Source: JANDLT01 sp041743485
GTDB lineage: Bacteria > Acidobacteriota > Blastocatellia > Pyrinomonadales > Pyrinomonadaceae
Length of the DNA stretch: 8,307 nt
Reading direction: 5' to 3'
Assembly: GCA_041743485.1 (NCBI GenBank)
Contig: JBGTMR010000130.1
Span: 1-8,307 of the forward strand
The notes below the pieces were generated by a model. It searched no databases and was not told where the DNA came from. It worked only from the letters and a program-made list of their open reading frames with translations. The translations under genes were made by a program, and so were the position numbers. Of this stretch, positions 1 through 5,522 are shown in pieces (position 1 is the stretch's first letter; each line of letters starts with the position of its first letter).

Positions 1-402
1 GAAACCGAAGCCAAACTCGCCGCCGAACGCCCTCTCGTCGCGTCCGTGATTTACAATCGTCTTCGTTTGAACATGTCACTCGGCATTGATTCGTCAATCA
101 TTTATGCCTCGAAACTCGCGGGCAAGTGGCGCGGCGACGGCAAAGTTTATCAAAGCGATTTAGACCGCGAATCACCCTACAACACGCGCAAGGTCACCGG
201 ACTTCCGCCCGCACCCATCGCGGCTTCAAGTCGTTCCGCGATTGATGCCGCCCTCAATCCGGCGTCCACCGATTATCTTTATTATGTACGCGACCCGGCG
301 CGCGATAACGGAGCGCATAATTTTTATGCGAGCGATGCGGACTTTGGGCGCGGCGTGCAGGCTTTGCGCGAATGGGAGCGACAACGCGATGCGGTTAGAT
401 AA
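1..402 (+). CDS. mltG: Endolytic murein transglycosylase MltG, 3' part only
   Basis: This is the C-terminal 133 codons of an MltG/YceG-family lytic transglycosylase, an inner-membrane enzyme that cleaves nascent glycan strands and is thought to set their length. The reading frame is open from base 1, so the true start lies upstream; the GTG at 46 is an internal valine. Visible family signatures are ER-x2-VASV-x2-NRL (residues 9-21 of the fragment), a segment matching the family's LQTDPTVIYG region (here LGIDSSIIYA), SPYNTR-x2-GLPPAPIA, and the closing YLYYVRDP ... HNFYASDADF block. The family's catalytic glutamate lies in a V-E-K-E-T-like motif; here the fragment starts with E-T-E, so it is at or beside the very edge. 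The membrane anchor and LysM-like region are outside the window. Identification is by recognised motifs and is firm. Confidence 0.93.
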   Translation, partial: ETEAKLAAERPLVASVIYNRLRLNMSLGIDSSIIYASKLAGKWRGDGKVYQSDLDRESPYNTRKVTGLPPAPIAASSRSAIDAALNPASTDYLYYVRDPARDNGAHNFYASDADFGRGVQALREWERQRDAVR

Positions 403-486
403 AGGCAAAAGCTAAAGTCTGCCAACGCGAATCGTAAATCGTGACATCTATTCTTGAAGCGCGCGAATTTAATTGTGACTTGAAGC

Positions 487-517
487 TTGATAAGGCAGTG
501 ATTTGGTATAACATCAC
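487..517 (+). promoter_or_regulatory. Candidate extended -10 promoter with a flanking inverted repeat
   Basis: The gap between mltG and the next gene holds TGGTATAAC at 504-512, which matches an extended -10 box (TGnTATAAT) except in its last base. A -35-like TTGATA lies at 487-492, but only 14 bases separate it from the -10, shorter than the usual 17, so any activity would depend on the extended -10. The -10 is enclosed by a 5-base inverted repeat, GTGAT (498-502) and ATCAC (513-517), which could be an operator half-site pair or chance. The start codon of the next gene is about 70 bases downstream. If real, this would drive the plus-strand run of exported proteins. Confidence 0.3.
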
Positions 518-584
518 GCGAGATTAACGATTGTCTTTTTTACGAAACGACCTTTAAGGAAAAACTTCGGGCATTTAATGCGAC

Positions 585-1244
585 ATGAAACATAAATTTA
601 TGAAATACAAATTATTAGCCGCCGTGTGTGTGTGTGTGGTTTGTTTCTCGACCGCCGACGCCCAACAGAGTAAAGGCACGGACAGCCAGAAAGACCGTGT
701 GCGCGACGCCGGAAGCGACCGCGAAGCCGGAAACAACGGCAACAAGACTGATGTCGGCACGGGGCGCGGCTTCGATTTCGGGCGCGGCAAAACCCGCTCC
801 GTTCCCGCTCTCGCCAACCCGTACCGGATACGCGCCCGCCGCGACGTGATTTTGCAGAACGTGGGGGATTTAATCACCGAACGCAAAATGATTTTAGACG
901 AAGCCGGAACGCGACCCGACCTGAACATCGTCGTCACGCAACCTTACACGTTCAGCAAAGGTGCTTCCCTCACGGAAACGGATTTGTCGCGCTATTCATC
1001 CAATTTCGATTTCTCCGCTCCCGGCGGTTGGACGCGCGGACGTTATACTATGCGAATCGAACTCATCCCGATTGACGGCACAACAACCGATGTTTCCGTT
1101 TCCGCGCGCATCGAAGGACGCCGCGACAGCGTGGTTAGCACCGAATGGGTCACGCTCATCAGCAGCGGACTCGCCGAACAAGAGTTTCTAATCGGGCTTG
1201 CCGAAAGATTCGGCATTGCTCCCGTCGCACCCCAAGCACCGTAG
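585..1244 (+). CDS. Secreted protein of unknown function
   Basis: I do not recognise the family. The 219-residue product begins with a signal peptide: basic MKHKFMKYK, a hydrophobic Cys/Val-rich core, and a likely signal peptidase I site after ADA at residue 26. No lipobox precedes any of the cysteines. Residues about 28-65 are charged, Gly/Asp/Arg-rich and probably disordered. Residues about 76-210 look folded: a helix-like ITERKMILDE stretch, then alternating beta-strand segments (RYTMRIELIPID, TTDVSVSARIEG, EWVTLISSG) and a final helix (EQEFLIGLAERFG). That order of strands then helix resembles helix-grip folds seen in outer-membrane lipoproteins, but this is a weak inference. Neither possible start (ATG 585, or the in-frame ATG at 600) has a Shine-Dalgarno sequence at normal spacing; the upstream AAGGA at 556-560 is too far away. 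The longer form is reported. It is the first of five exported proteins in a row. Confidence 0.8.
   Translation: MKHKFMKYKLLAAVCVCVVCFSTADAQQSKGTDSQKDRVRDAGSDREAGNNGNKTDVGTGRGFDFGRGKTRSVPALANPYRIRARRDVILQNVGDLITERKMILDEAGTRPDLNIVVTQPYTFSKGASLTETDLSRYSSNFDFSAPGGWTRGRYTMRIELIPIDGTTTDVSVSARIEGRRDSVVSTEWVTLISSGLAEQEFLIGLAERFGIAPVAPQAP
624..638 (+). repeat. GT dinucleotide tract inside a signal peptide
   Basis: Seven uninterrupted GT units followed by one G encode the Val-Cys-Val-Cys-Val core of the signal peptide of the secreted protein starting at 585. A slip of one repeat unit would shift the frame directly after the start of translation, so the tract could in principle act as a contingency (on/off) site. 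Seven units is at the short end for efficient slippage, so this may only be local codon choice. Confidence 0.7.
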
Positions 1245-1271
1245 AACAGCTGACCGTTTCTCAAATACACA

Positions 1272-1820
1272 ATGACTAAAGCCATCTCCATCATCGTCGC
1301 TTTGTTCACTGTTCTCGGACTTGCCAGTGGGTTTATGTACCTGCGCCGGAAGTTTGTTCCGCCCGCCGCGACGATTGAAAACCGTGCGACGGCTCCGCGA
1401 CCTCTGAAAGTACAGATTGCGGAAGACGAACTTTACTTGCGTAAAGGGCAGGTCGTTATCGGCGGTACGGTGCGAAATATCAGCTCCGACACGCTGGAAA
1501 ATCTTTCCCTAACCCTCGAAGTTAAAAACAAAAGCGGGCAGAGCGAAGCCCGCACAATAAAACTCGATACTTCGACTCTCTCACCAACCGCCGAAACTCG
1601 CTACAACCTACTGCTGCCCGCTGAAAGTTTGAGCGGCGTGCGGCTCATGCAAGTCAATCAAGGTGAATTGGGAATTAACTACAAAACGACCACCGGCAAT
1701 CCGCGTCCTTTAGAAACGCCGCCGCCAAACAAGAAAACAATCATCGTCGAGCGTACTCCGCGCTCCAAAGCGGGCGACGATTTCATCAATACTCCCGACA
1801 ATCCGTATACGCTTCGCTAA
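1272..1820 (+). CDS. Membrane-anchored protein with an FxLYD-like beta domain
   Basis: The 182-residue product has one hydrophobic segment at about residues 4-24, followed by YLRRKF. The positive residues after the segment leave open whether it is a plain N-in anchor or an uncleaved signal with reversed topology; there is no clear peptidase site. Residues about 45-135 form a beta-rich domain with the pattern of FxLYD/late-embryogenesis-type domains: VVIGGTVRNISSDTLENLSL, then LEVKNKSGQ with a conserved-looking Gly, then a TLSPTAETRYNLLLP stretch. Such domains are usually found on the outside of the membrane, with poorly known roles in binding or assembly. The tail (145-182) is Pro/Lys/Arg-rich and probably flexible. 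The gene starts 27 bases after the preceding stop, which suggests co-transcription. No Shine-Dalgarno motif is obvious. The domain call is pattern-based and tentative; the coding call is firm. Confidence 0.78.
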   Translation: MTKAISIIVALFTVLGLASGFMYLRRKFVPPAATIENRATAPRPLKVQIAEDELYLRKGQVVIGGTVRNISSDTLENLSLTLEVKNKSGQSEARTIKLDTSTLSPTAETRYNLLLPAESLSGVRLMQVNQGELGINYKTTTGNPRPLETPPPNKKTIIVERTPRSKAGDDFINTPDNPYTLR

Positions 1821-1823
1821 ATC

Positions 1824-1880
1824 GCAGCTTCATCCAAAATATTAAGAGTCGGCATTCCGACAAAACTCATGTAAAGCTGC
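1824..1880 (+). other. Nested inverted repeat in the intergenic gap
   Basis: An outer 7-base perfect pair, GCAGCTT (1824-1830) with AAGCTGC (1874-1880), encloses an inner perfect hairpin GTCGG-CATT-CCGAC (1848-1861). It lies in the roughly 86-base gap between two exported-protein genes. No T-run follows, so it does not look like a standard terminator. It could be an mRNA processing or stability element between co-transcribed genes, or chance. Confidence 0.3.
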
Positions 1881-1906
1881 AAGCCGCTGTCCGTAAATAG
1901 TTGATT

Positions 1907-2446
1907 ATGCACGCAAAGTTTTATCTGCTCCTGTTTTTCTGTCTGTTCTTGCTGCCGTTCGCCGCGCACGCTCAAACGGGCGTGACGGCACGCGGTGATT
2001 CGTTAGACCCGGAAGAACGTGCCAACGCTCGTCTCGAACAACATCAGAAAGAGATGATGAGTCGTATGCGCGTCAAACGCGAAAAGTCGCTACACGAAGA
2101 CCATCTCGCACGCGCACGTGAAGCCGCGCAAATCGCCGCGCTTCTCAAGTCGCAGTACGAAGCCCGCCAAAGTCTTGACCGCGACGGCAAAAAGAAACTT
2201 GAACAGATGGAGAAAATCGTCAAGAAACTTCTCAATCAGGCGGGTGGTGATGACGATGCCAAAAATTTGAATGCCACTTCGCAATTCACTGATTTACCCG
2301 CCGTCTTTACACAGTTAGCCCTTCAATCCAACGCTTTGCAAATTGAGGTTGAAAACACGCCGCGCCTTGTCATCTCAACTTCGGTGATTGAGCGCGCGGG
2401 TAAATTACTTGGCGTTATTAGATTTATACGCAGTAGCTTCAAGTGA
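1907..2446 (+). CDS. Small secreted helical protein of unknown function
   Basis: I do not recognise the family by name. The 179-residue product has a clear signal peptide (MHAKF, then a Leu/Phe-rich core, likely cleavage after AHA at residue 22). The mature part is dominated by charged helix-forming sequence at about 35-112 (RLEQHQKEMMSRMRVKREK, later KKKLEQMEKIVKKLL), which may form a coiled coil. A GGDDD turn follows, then a second helical region ending in LLGVIRFIRSSFK. Two starts are possible, TTG at 1901 and ATG at 1907; neither has a Shine-Dalgarno sequence, and ATG is chosen because it gives a normal signal peptide N-terminus. The stop codon overlaps an in-frame GTG (2443) of the VWA gene downstream, and the better start of that gene is only 44 bases on, so the two are very likely co-transcribed. 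Confidence 0.8.
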   Translation: MHAKFYLLLFFCLFLLPFAAHAQTGVTARGDSLDPEERANARLEQHQKEMMSRMRVKREKSLHEDHLARAREAAQIAALLKSQYEARQSLDRDGKKKLEQMEKIVKKLLNQAGGDDDAKNLNATSQFTDLPAVFTQLALQSNALQIEVENTPRLVISTSVIERAGKLLGVIRFIRSSFK

Positions 2447-2477
2447 AGTCTTCGGTCTCAGGTGGAAACCTTCAGTC

Positions 2478-2483
2478 AAAGGA
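2478..2483 (+). promoter_or_regulatory. Ribosome binding site that decides the VWA gene start
   Basis: AAAGGA lies 7 bases before the ATG at 2491. It is one of the few well-placed Shine-Dalgarno motifs in the window. The upstream in-frame GTG at 2443 has no such motif, so translation most likely starts at 2491. Confidence 0.6.
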
Positions 2484-2490
2484 TGTCCTT

Positions 2491-3438
2491 ATGTTCGCAC
2501 CCCTTTTACAAAGTTCAGTTTGGAAGCGAATGTTTTTTCCCGCACTTTGTCTGTTGACTCTCAGTTCTCTTTCTCCGATTGGAATTCAAGCCCAAAACGC
2601 AACACAGGATGTAGCCGACGATGAAGTCATCAATTTTGAAACCAACCTCGTCGTTCTGAATTTGACGGTTTCCGATGCGGGCGGTTCTTTCGTGCGTAAT
2701 CTGAAAAAGTCGGATTTTCTTATTCGTGAAGATAATCAACCGCAAAAGGCTTTGAATTTCCTCGTCGAAACCACGCCTTTCGCCGCCGTGATACTGATTG
2801 ATTTCTCCGGCAGCATGGAAGGGCGTACTTCGCTTGCACGCGCCGCCGCGATTCATTTTCTCGCCGGATTGCGCGCCGAAGATACCGCATCGGTCTATCG
2901 CTTCGATTCTGAAATCAAGATGATGCAGGAATTTTCCTCAAGCCGCGACCTTGCCCCCGTCGCTTACGGGCGACAGGCAAAAGGCATGACGAAACTCAAC
3001 GACGCGATTGTCGAAGCCGCCGAAGCACTGAACGCACGACCCGAAAAACGGCGCGCGATAATCGTCCTGTCCGACGGTGCGGACACTCAAAGCCGACACT
3101 CCGCCGATAAAGCACTCGCCGTCAGTGTTGCTGTCGGAGCGACGCTTTACACAGTTGATATGGCGGACAATAAAGGCGGGCTTTCAAGCGCGGCGGGTTC
3201 GCTTCGCAACTTCGCCAACAAAAGCGGCGGACGCTTTATAAGCACTCCCGGCGGACGCGAAACACGCGAAGCTCTCGGCGATATTGTCGAAGAATTAAGT
3301 AACCAGTACACCGTTACTTATCGCCCGACCAATAGCGCGCACGACGGAAAATGGCGCGAAATCGAGGTTTCCACAACTAAACCCGAAATCAGAATCCGCA
3401 CACGTCGCGGCTATCGCGCACCGTCAAACAAACGATAG
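2491..3438 (+). CDS. Secreted VWA-domain protein, acidobacterial type
   Basis: The 315-residue product is a signal peptide followed by one von Willebrand factor A domain. After basic WKR, the hydrophobic core runs to about residue 30 with likely cleavage after GIQA (34). A strand-rich lead-in (TNLVVLNLTVSDAGGSFVRNLKKSDFLIREDN, about 51-82) is the hallmark of the VWA-related family that is expanded in acidobacteria. The VWA domain follows, with a complete MIDAS metal site: DFSGS at 104-108, the distal threonine in GMTKL (about 167), and SDGAD at 194-198. It ends with the family's QYTVTYRPTN ... R-x-RRGYRAP tail. VWA domains with an intact MIDAS usually bind protein partners through Mg2+; the partner here is unknown. 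The start is set by AAAGGA at 7 bases; an in-frame GTG at 2443, overlapping the previous stop by four bases, would add 16 residues and is less likely. Confidence 0.92.
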   Translation: MFAPLLQSSVWKRMFFPALCLLTLSSLSPIGIQAQNATQDVADDEVINFETNLVVLNLTVSDAGGSFVRNLKKSDFLIREDNQPQKALNFLVETTPFAAVILIDFSGSMEGRTSLARAAAIHFLAGLRAEDTASVYRFDSEIKMMQEFSSSRDLAPVAYGRQAKGMTKLNDAIVEAAEALNARPEKRRAIIVLSDGADTQSRHSADKALAVSVAVGATLYTVDMADNKGGLSSAAGSLRNFANKSGGRFISTPGGRETREALGDIVEELSNQYTVTYRPTNSAHDGKWREIEVSTTKPEIRIRTRRGYRAPSNKR

Positions 3439-3489
3439 TTTGGCTTTTGCGCTTGATTTTCGCGTCCAATCTTATTTAAGACGAATAAC

Positions 3490-4245
3490 ATGAGAACAAC
3501 TTTAATTTTCCTTTTTCTAACTCTATGCTTTGGTTTCTCCGTTTCGGCTCAGGATATTGACAGAATGCCGGTGAATACCGTTACCGGAACTGCCGAAGTG
3601 CAAGTTGCGCCGGACGAAGTTATATTTTCGCTTGACGTGACAAAAACCGATAAAGATTTACAAGTTGCCAAACGCTTAAATGATGAAACGGTTAGAAAAA
3701 TTTTGGAACTGACGCGCCGCTTTTCGGTTGCGCCGCAAAATGTCAAAACCGATTATATTTCCGTTGAAATGAAATACGAGTCAGTTCGTGACGCTAAAAC
3801 GAAAGTATATGATGAGGACGGCGACGAGGTTGGCAAAAAGATTTTCAAAGGCTACGAAGTTTCAAAAACCGTTATCGTAAAACTAACCGATATTTCGCGT
3901 TTTGAGGAGTTTTTCGCGGAAGCCTTAAAAGCCGGAATTACCGAAGTCAACAGCGTCAAATTTGAAACGTCGAAGTTACGCGATAATAAAGATAAGGCGC
4001 GAGACTTAGCGATGAAAGCAGCACGGGAAAAAGCTGTTGCAATGACGGCATCAGTTGGGCAGACGGTTGGTAAGGCTGTCAGGATAACCGAAGGAAACAC
4101 GGTAAAACAGAATTACAACTTCTCTGCGAACGCAACGAGTAATACCGTAAGCGTTGGTGGTAGTTTCTCGGAAGGCGTTGCGACTTTTGCGCCCGGTGCA
4201 ATCAAAGTCGAAGCTGAAGTTACAGTTAGTTTTTTATTAAACTGA
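3490..4245 (+). CDS. Secreted SIMPL-domain (DUF541) protein
   Basis: The 251-residue product has a signal peptide with likely cleavage after VSA (residue 20), followed by a SIMPL/DUF541 domain over most of its length. Typical features are the opening VTGTAEVQVAPDEVIFSLDV, a Lys/Asp-rich helix (LQVAKRLNDETVRKILELTRR), NVKTDYISVEMKYE, the KGYEVSKTVIVKLTDISRFEEFFAEALKAGI segment, the helix KDKARDLAMKAAREKAVAMTASVG, and the closing KVEAEVTVSFLLN strand. Relatives include the Brucella BP26/OMP28 periplasmic antigen, which assembles into ring-shaped oligomers; the molecular role is generally unknown. The gene is noticeably AT-richer than its neighbours (four sampled 60-base lines total 99 G+C of 240, against 71 of 120 in two lines of the VWA gene). 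It begins 51 bases after the VWA gene and may share its transcript or be a later insertion. Confidence 0.92.
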   Translation: MRTTLIFLFLTLCFGFSVSAQDIDRMPVNTVTGTAEVQVAPDEVIFSLDVTKTDKDLQVAKRLNDETVRKILELTRRFSVAPQNVKTDYISVEMKYESVRDAKTKVYDEDGDEVGKKIFKGYEVSKTVIVKLTDISRFEEFFAEALKAGITEVNSVKFETSKLRDNKDKARDLAMKAAREKAVAMTASVGQTVGKAVRITEGNTVKQNYNFSANATSNTVSVGGSFSEGVATFAPGAIKVEAEVTVSFLLN

Positions 4246-4246
4246 A

Positions 4247-4269
4247 ATTGTGTTTGTTGAGAACACAAT
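4247..4269 (+). terminator. Hairpin between convergent genes, possible terminator
   Basis: ATTGTGTT (4247-4254) and AACACAAT (4262-4269) form a perfect 8-base stem with a 7-base loop, starting two bases after the SIMPL stop codon. The position between convergent genes suits a terminator for the plus-strand genes. The stem is AT-rich and no T-run follows, so it is not a strong intrinsic terminator; Rho-dependent ending or mRNA 3'-end protection are alternatives. Confidence 0.4.
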
Positions 4270-4279
4270 ACTGAACATC

Positions 4280-4329
4280 AATCAAACGCGACTTTAAGGT
4301 AAGTTCCAAACTCAAATACTCGTTTGATT
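4280..4329. repeat. Long-armed inverted repeat at the convergent junction
   Basis: AATCAAACG (4280-4288) and CGTTTGATT (4321-4329) are perfect 9-base inverted copies separated by 32 bases. The right arm is inside the last codons of ddl. It may contribute to transcript ending from either side; there is no T-run, and the long loop makes stable folding less certain. Confidence 0.3.
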
Positions 4330-5442
4330 ACGTGATTTATCGGCGTGGCGTTCGACGGCAAGCGTGATGAGGCGGTCAATTAACTGCGGGAATGCGAGTC
4401 CTGATGCCGTCCACATTTTCGGGTAGCCCGATGTGTCCGTGAATCCCGGCATCGTGTTCAATTCGTTGATAAGCAGTTCGTTCGTGTCGCGGCGCAGGAA
4501 GAAATCCACGCGGGCGAGTCCCGCCCCGTCAACTGCGCGAAACGCCGTTCGTGCCATTGTTTGAATTTGAGTTTGTAGAGATGATGAGAGCGGTGCGGGA
4601 GTGATGAATTCGTTATGTCCGGTGTTCGCGTATTTCTCCGTATAATCGAGAAACTTGGCGGATTCGTCGTGCACGATGTACTCGCCGGGCAGACTCGCTT
4701 CCGGTTCGTCATTGCCAAGCACGGCGCATTCGATTTCCCTGACATCAAGCCCTTCCTCGACGATGATGCGGCGGTCAAAGCGGGCGGCTAAATCAATCGC
4801 CGCCTCAAGTTGAATCTCATCATCGGCTTTCGAGATGCCGACCGACGAACCTAAATTCGCGGGTTTGACGAAACACGGAAAGCCTAGATTCTTTTCTATC
4901 GTTCGCAAAATCCTTTCTTTATCCGCTTCCCATTCCCCACGCCGAAACCATTCATAGCGACATTGCGGCAAACCCGACGCATGGAAAAGCTGCTTCATCA
5001 CAATCTTATCCATCCCGCACGCCGAAGCCAGTACGCCGCACCCGACGTAAGGCATGTTGTAGGTTTCAAGCAGACCCTGAATCGTGCCGTCCTCGCCGAA
5101 CGTCCCGTGAAGCACAGGAAACACAACATCTAAAGCGGCAATGTGCGCGTCAACATGAGCAGCCGCGATGCTTTCGCCGCGTGAATTTGTGGTGAGAGCG
5201 TGAGAGGTCAAGCCGTCCTCGCCCGTCGCTTCCAAAGCTTGAACATGTTCAACTTTTGCGGACGCGAGTTGTGCCGGAGAAGTCGCGGCAAGCCAACGTC
5301 CCTGTTTGGTAATCCCAATTGGAACGATTTCATATTTCGTTTTATCCATCGCTTCGATGATTGCCGTTGCCGAACGCAAAGACACCTCATGTTCGCCGGA
5401 ACGACCACCGAATATCACACCGATTTTTAACTTTTTCGCCAC
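4312..5442 (-). CDS. ddl: D-alanine--D-alanine ligase
   Basis: This cytoplasmic ATP-grasp enzyme joins two D-alanines for the peptidoglycan stem peptide. From the GTG at 5442 it has 376 residues, near the size of DdlA-type enzymes. Visible in order: the N-terminal GGRSGEHEVSL (about 12-22) with catalytic Glu and Ser; VLHGTFGEDGTIQG (about 110-123); the ATP-binding FVKPANLGSSVGISK (about 191-205); VREIECAVLG; the omega-loop KFLDYTEKYA (about 263-272), whose Lys-Tyr pair is typical of D-Ala-D-Ala rather than the D-Ala-D-Lac ligases of vancomycin resistance; and the metal-binding VDFF ... ELNTMPGFT (about 312-335). An in-frame ATG at 5469 would add nine residues (MTQSSGSIC), but it lies in a repeat array without a Shine-Dalgarno motif, whereas the GTG has GGGGAG at 7 bases. 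Last gene of the minus-strand run; about 80 bases separate it from arginase. Confidence 0.95.
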   Translation of the reverse strand: MAKKLKIGVIFGGRSGEHEVSLRSATAIIEAMDKTKYEIVPIGITKQGRWLAATSPAQLASAKVEHVQALEATGEDGLTSHALTTNSRGESIAAAHVDAHIAALDVVFPVLHGTFGEDGTIQGLLETYNMPYVGCGVLASACGMDKIVMKQLFHASGLPQCRYEWFRRGEWEADKERILRTIEKNLGFPCFVKPANLGSSVGISKADDEIQLEAAIDLAARFDRRIIVEEGLDVREIECAVLGNDEPEASLPGEYIVHDESAKFLDYTEKYANTGHNEFITPAPLSSSLQTQIQTMARTAFRAVDGAGLARVDFFLRRDTNELLINELNTMPGFTDTSGYPKMWTASGLAFPQLIDRLITLAVERHADKSRNQTSI

Positions 5443-5449
5443 GCAAATG

Positions 5450-5455
5450 CTCCCC
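5450..5455 (-). promoter_or_regulatory. Ribosome binding site deciding the ddl start
   Basis: On the minus strand GGGGAG (5455 to 5450) stands 7 bases before the GTG at 5442. This supports GTG as the ddl start over the upstream ATG at 5469, which sits inside the octamer array. Confidence 0.55.
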
Positions 5456-5458
5456 GAA

Positions 5459-5519
5459 GATTGAGTCATTGACTCATCGGCTCATTGAATCAATGACTGA
5501 ATGACTGAATGAATCAATC
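5459..5519. repeat. Array of degenerate 8-base repeats
   Basis: Read on the minus strand, bases 5515 to 5460 divide cleanly into seven octamers close to (C/G)A(G/T)TCA(T/A)T. Two adjacent copies are identical (CAGTCATT); others include GATTCATT, GATTCAAT, GAGTCAAT and GACTCAAT, and one is more divergent (GAGCCGAT). Within it, GAGTCATTGACTC at 5463-5475 (plus strand) is palindromic around one central base. The array fills almost the whole gap between the arginase stop and ddl. The units are too short and have no spacers, so it is not a CRISPR array. It is best described as an intergenic microsatellite-like tract; a role in regulating ddl is possible but not shown. Confidence 0.75.
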
Positions 5520-5522
5520 TTT

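Noticed and set aside
575..937. Minus-strand open frame opposite the secreted protein at 585
   Set aside because: The plus-strand product has a normal signal peptide and folded-domain pattern; the antisense translation is Arg/Ser/Pro-rich and shows none.
2443..2490. GTG at 2443 as start of the VWA gene, overlapping the previous stop as GTGA
   Set aside because: It has no Shine-Dalgarno motif and would put a non-hydrophobic MKSSVSGGNLQSKDVL in front of the signal peptide; the ATG at 2491 has AAAGGA at ideal spacing. Coupling through the overlap remains a minor possibility.
4312..5442. D-Ala--D-Lac ligase (vancomycin-resistance type)
   Set aside because: The omega-loop keeps the Lys-Tyr pair typical of D-Ala--D-Ala ligases, and no vanH or vanX neighbours are present.
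5443..5469. ATG at 5469 as start of ddl
   Set aside because: It falls in the octamer array, lacks a ribosome binding site and adds residues not typical of Ddl; the GTG at 5442 fits better.
5459..5519. CRISPR-like repeat array
   Set aside because: The units are 8 bases, contiguous and degenerate, with no spacers and no cas genes nearby.
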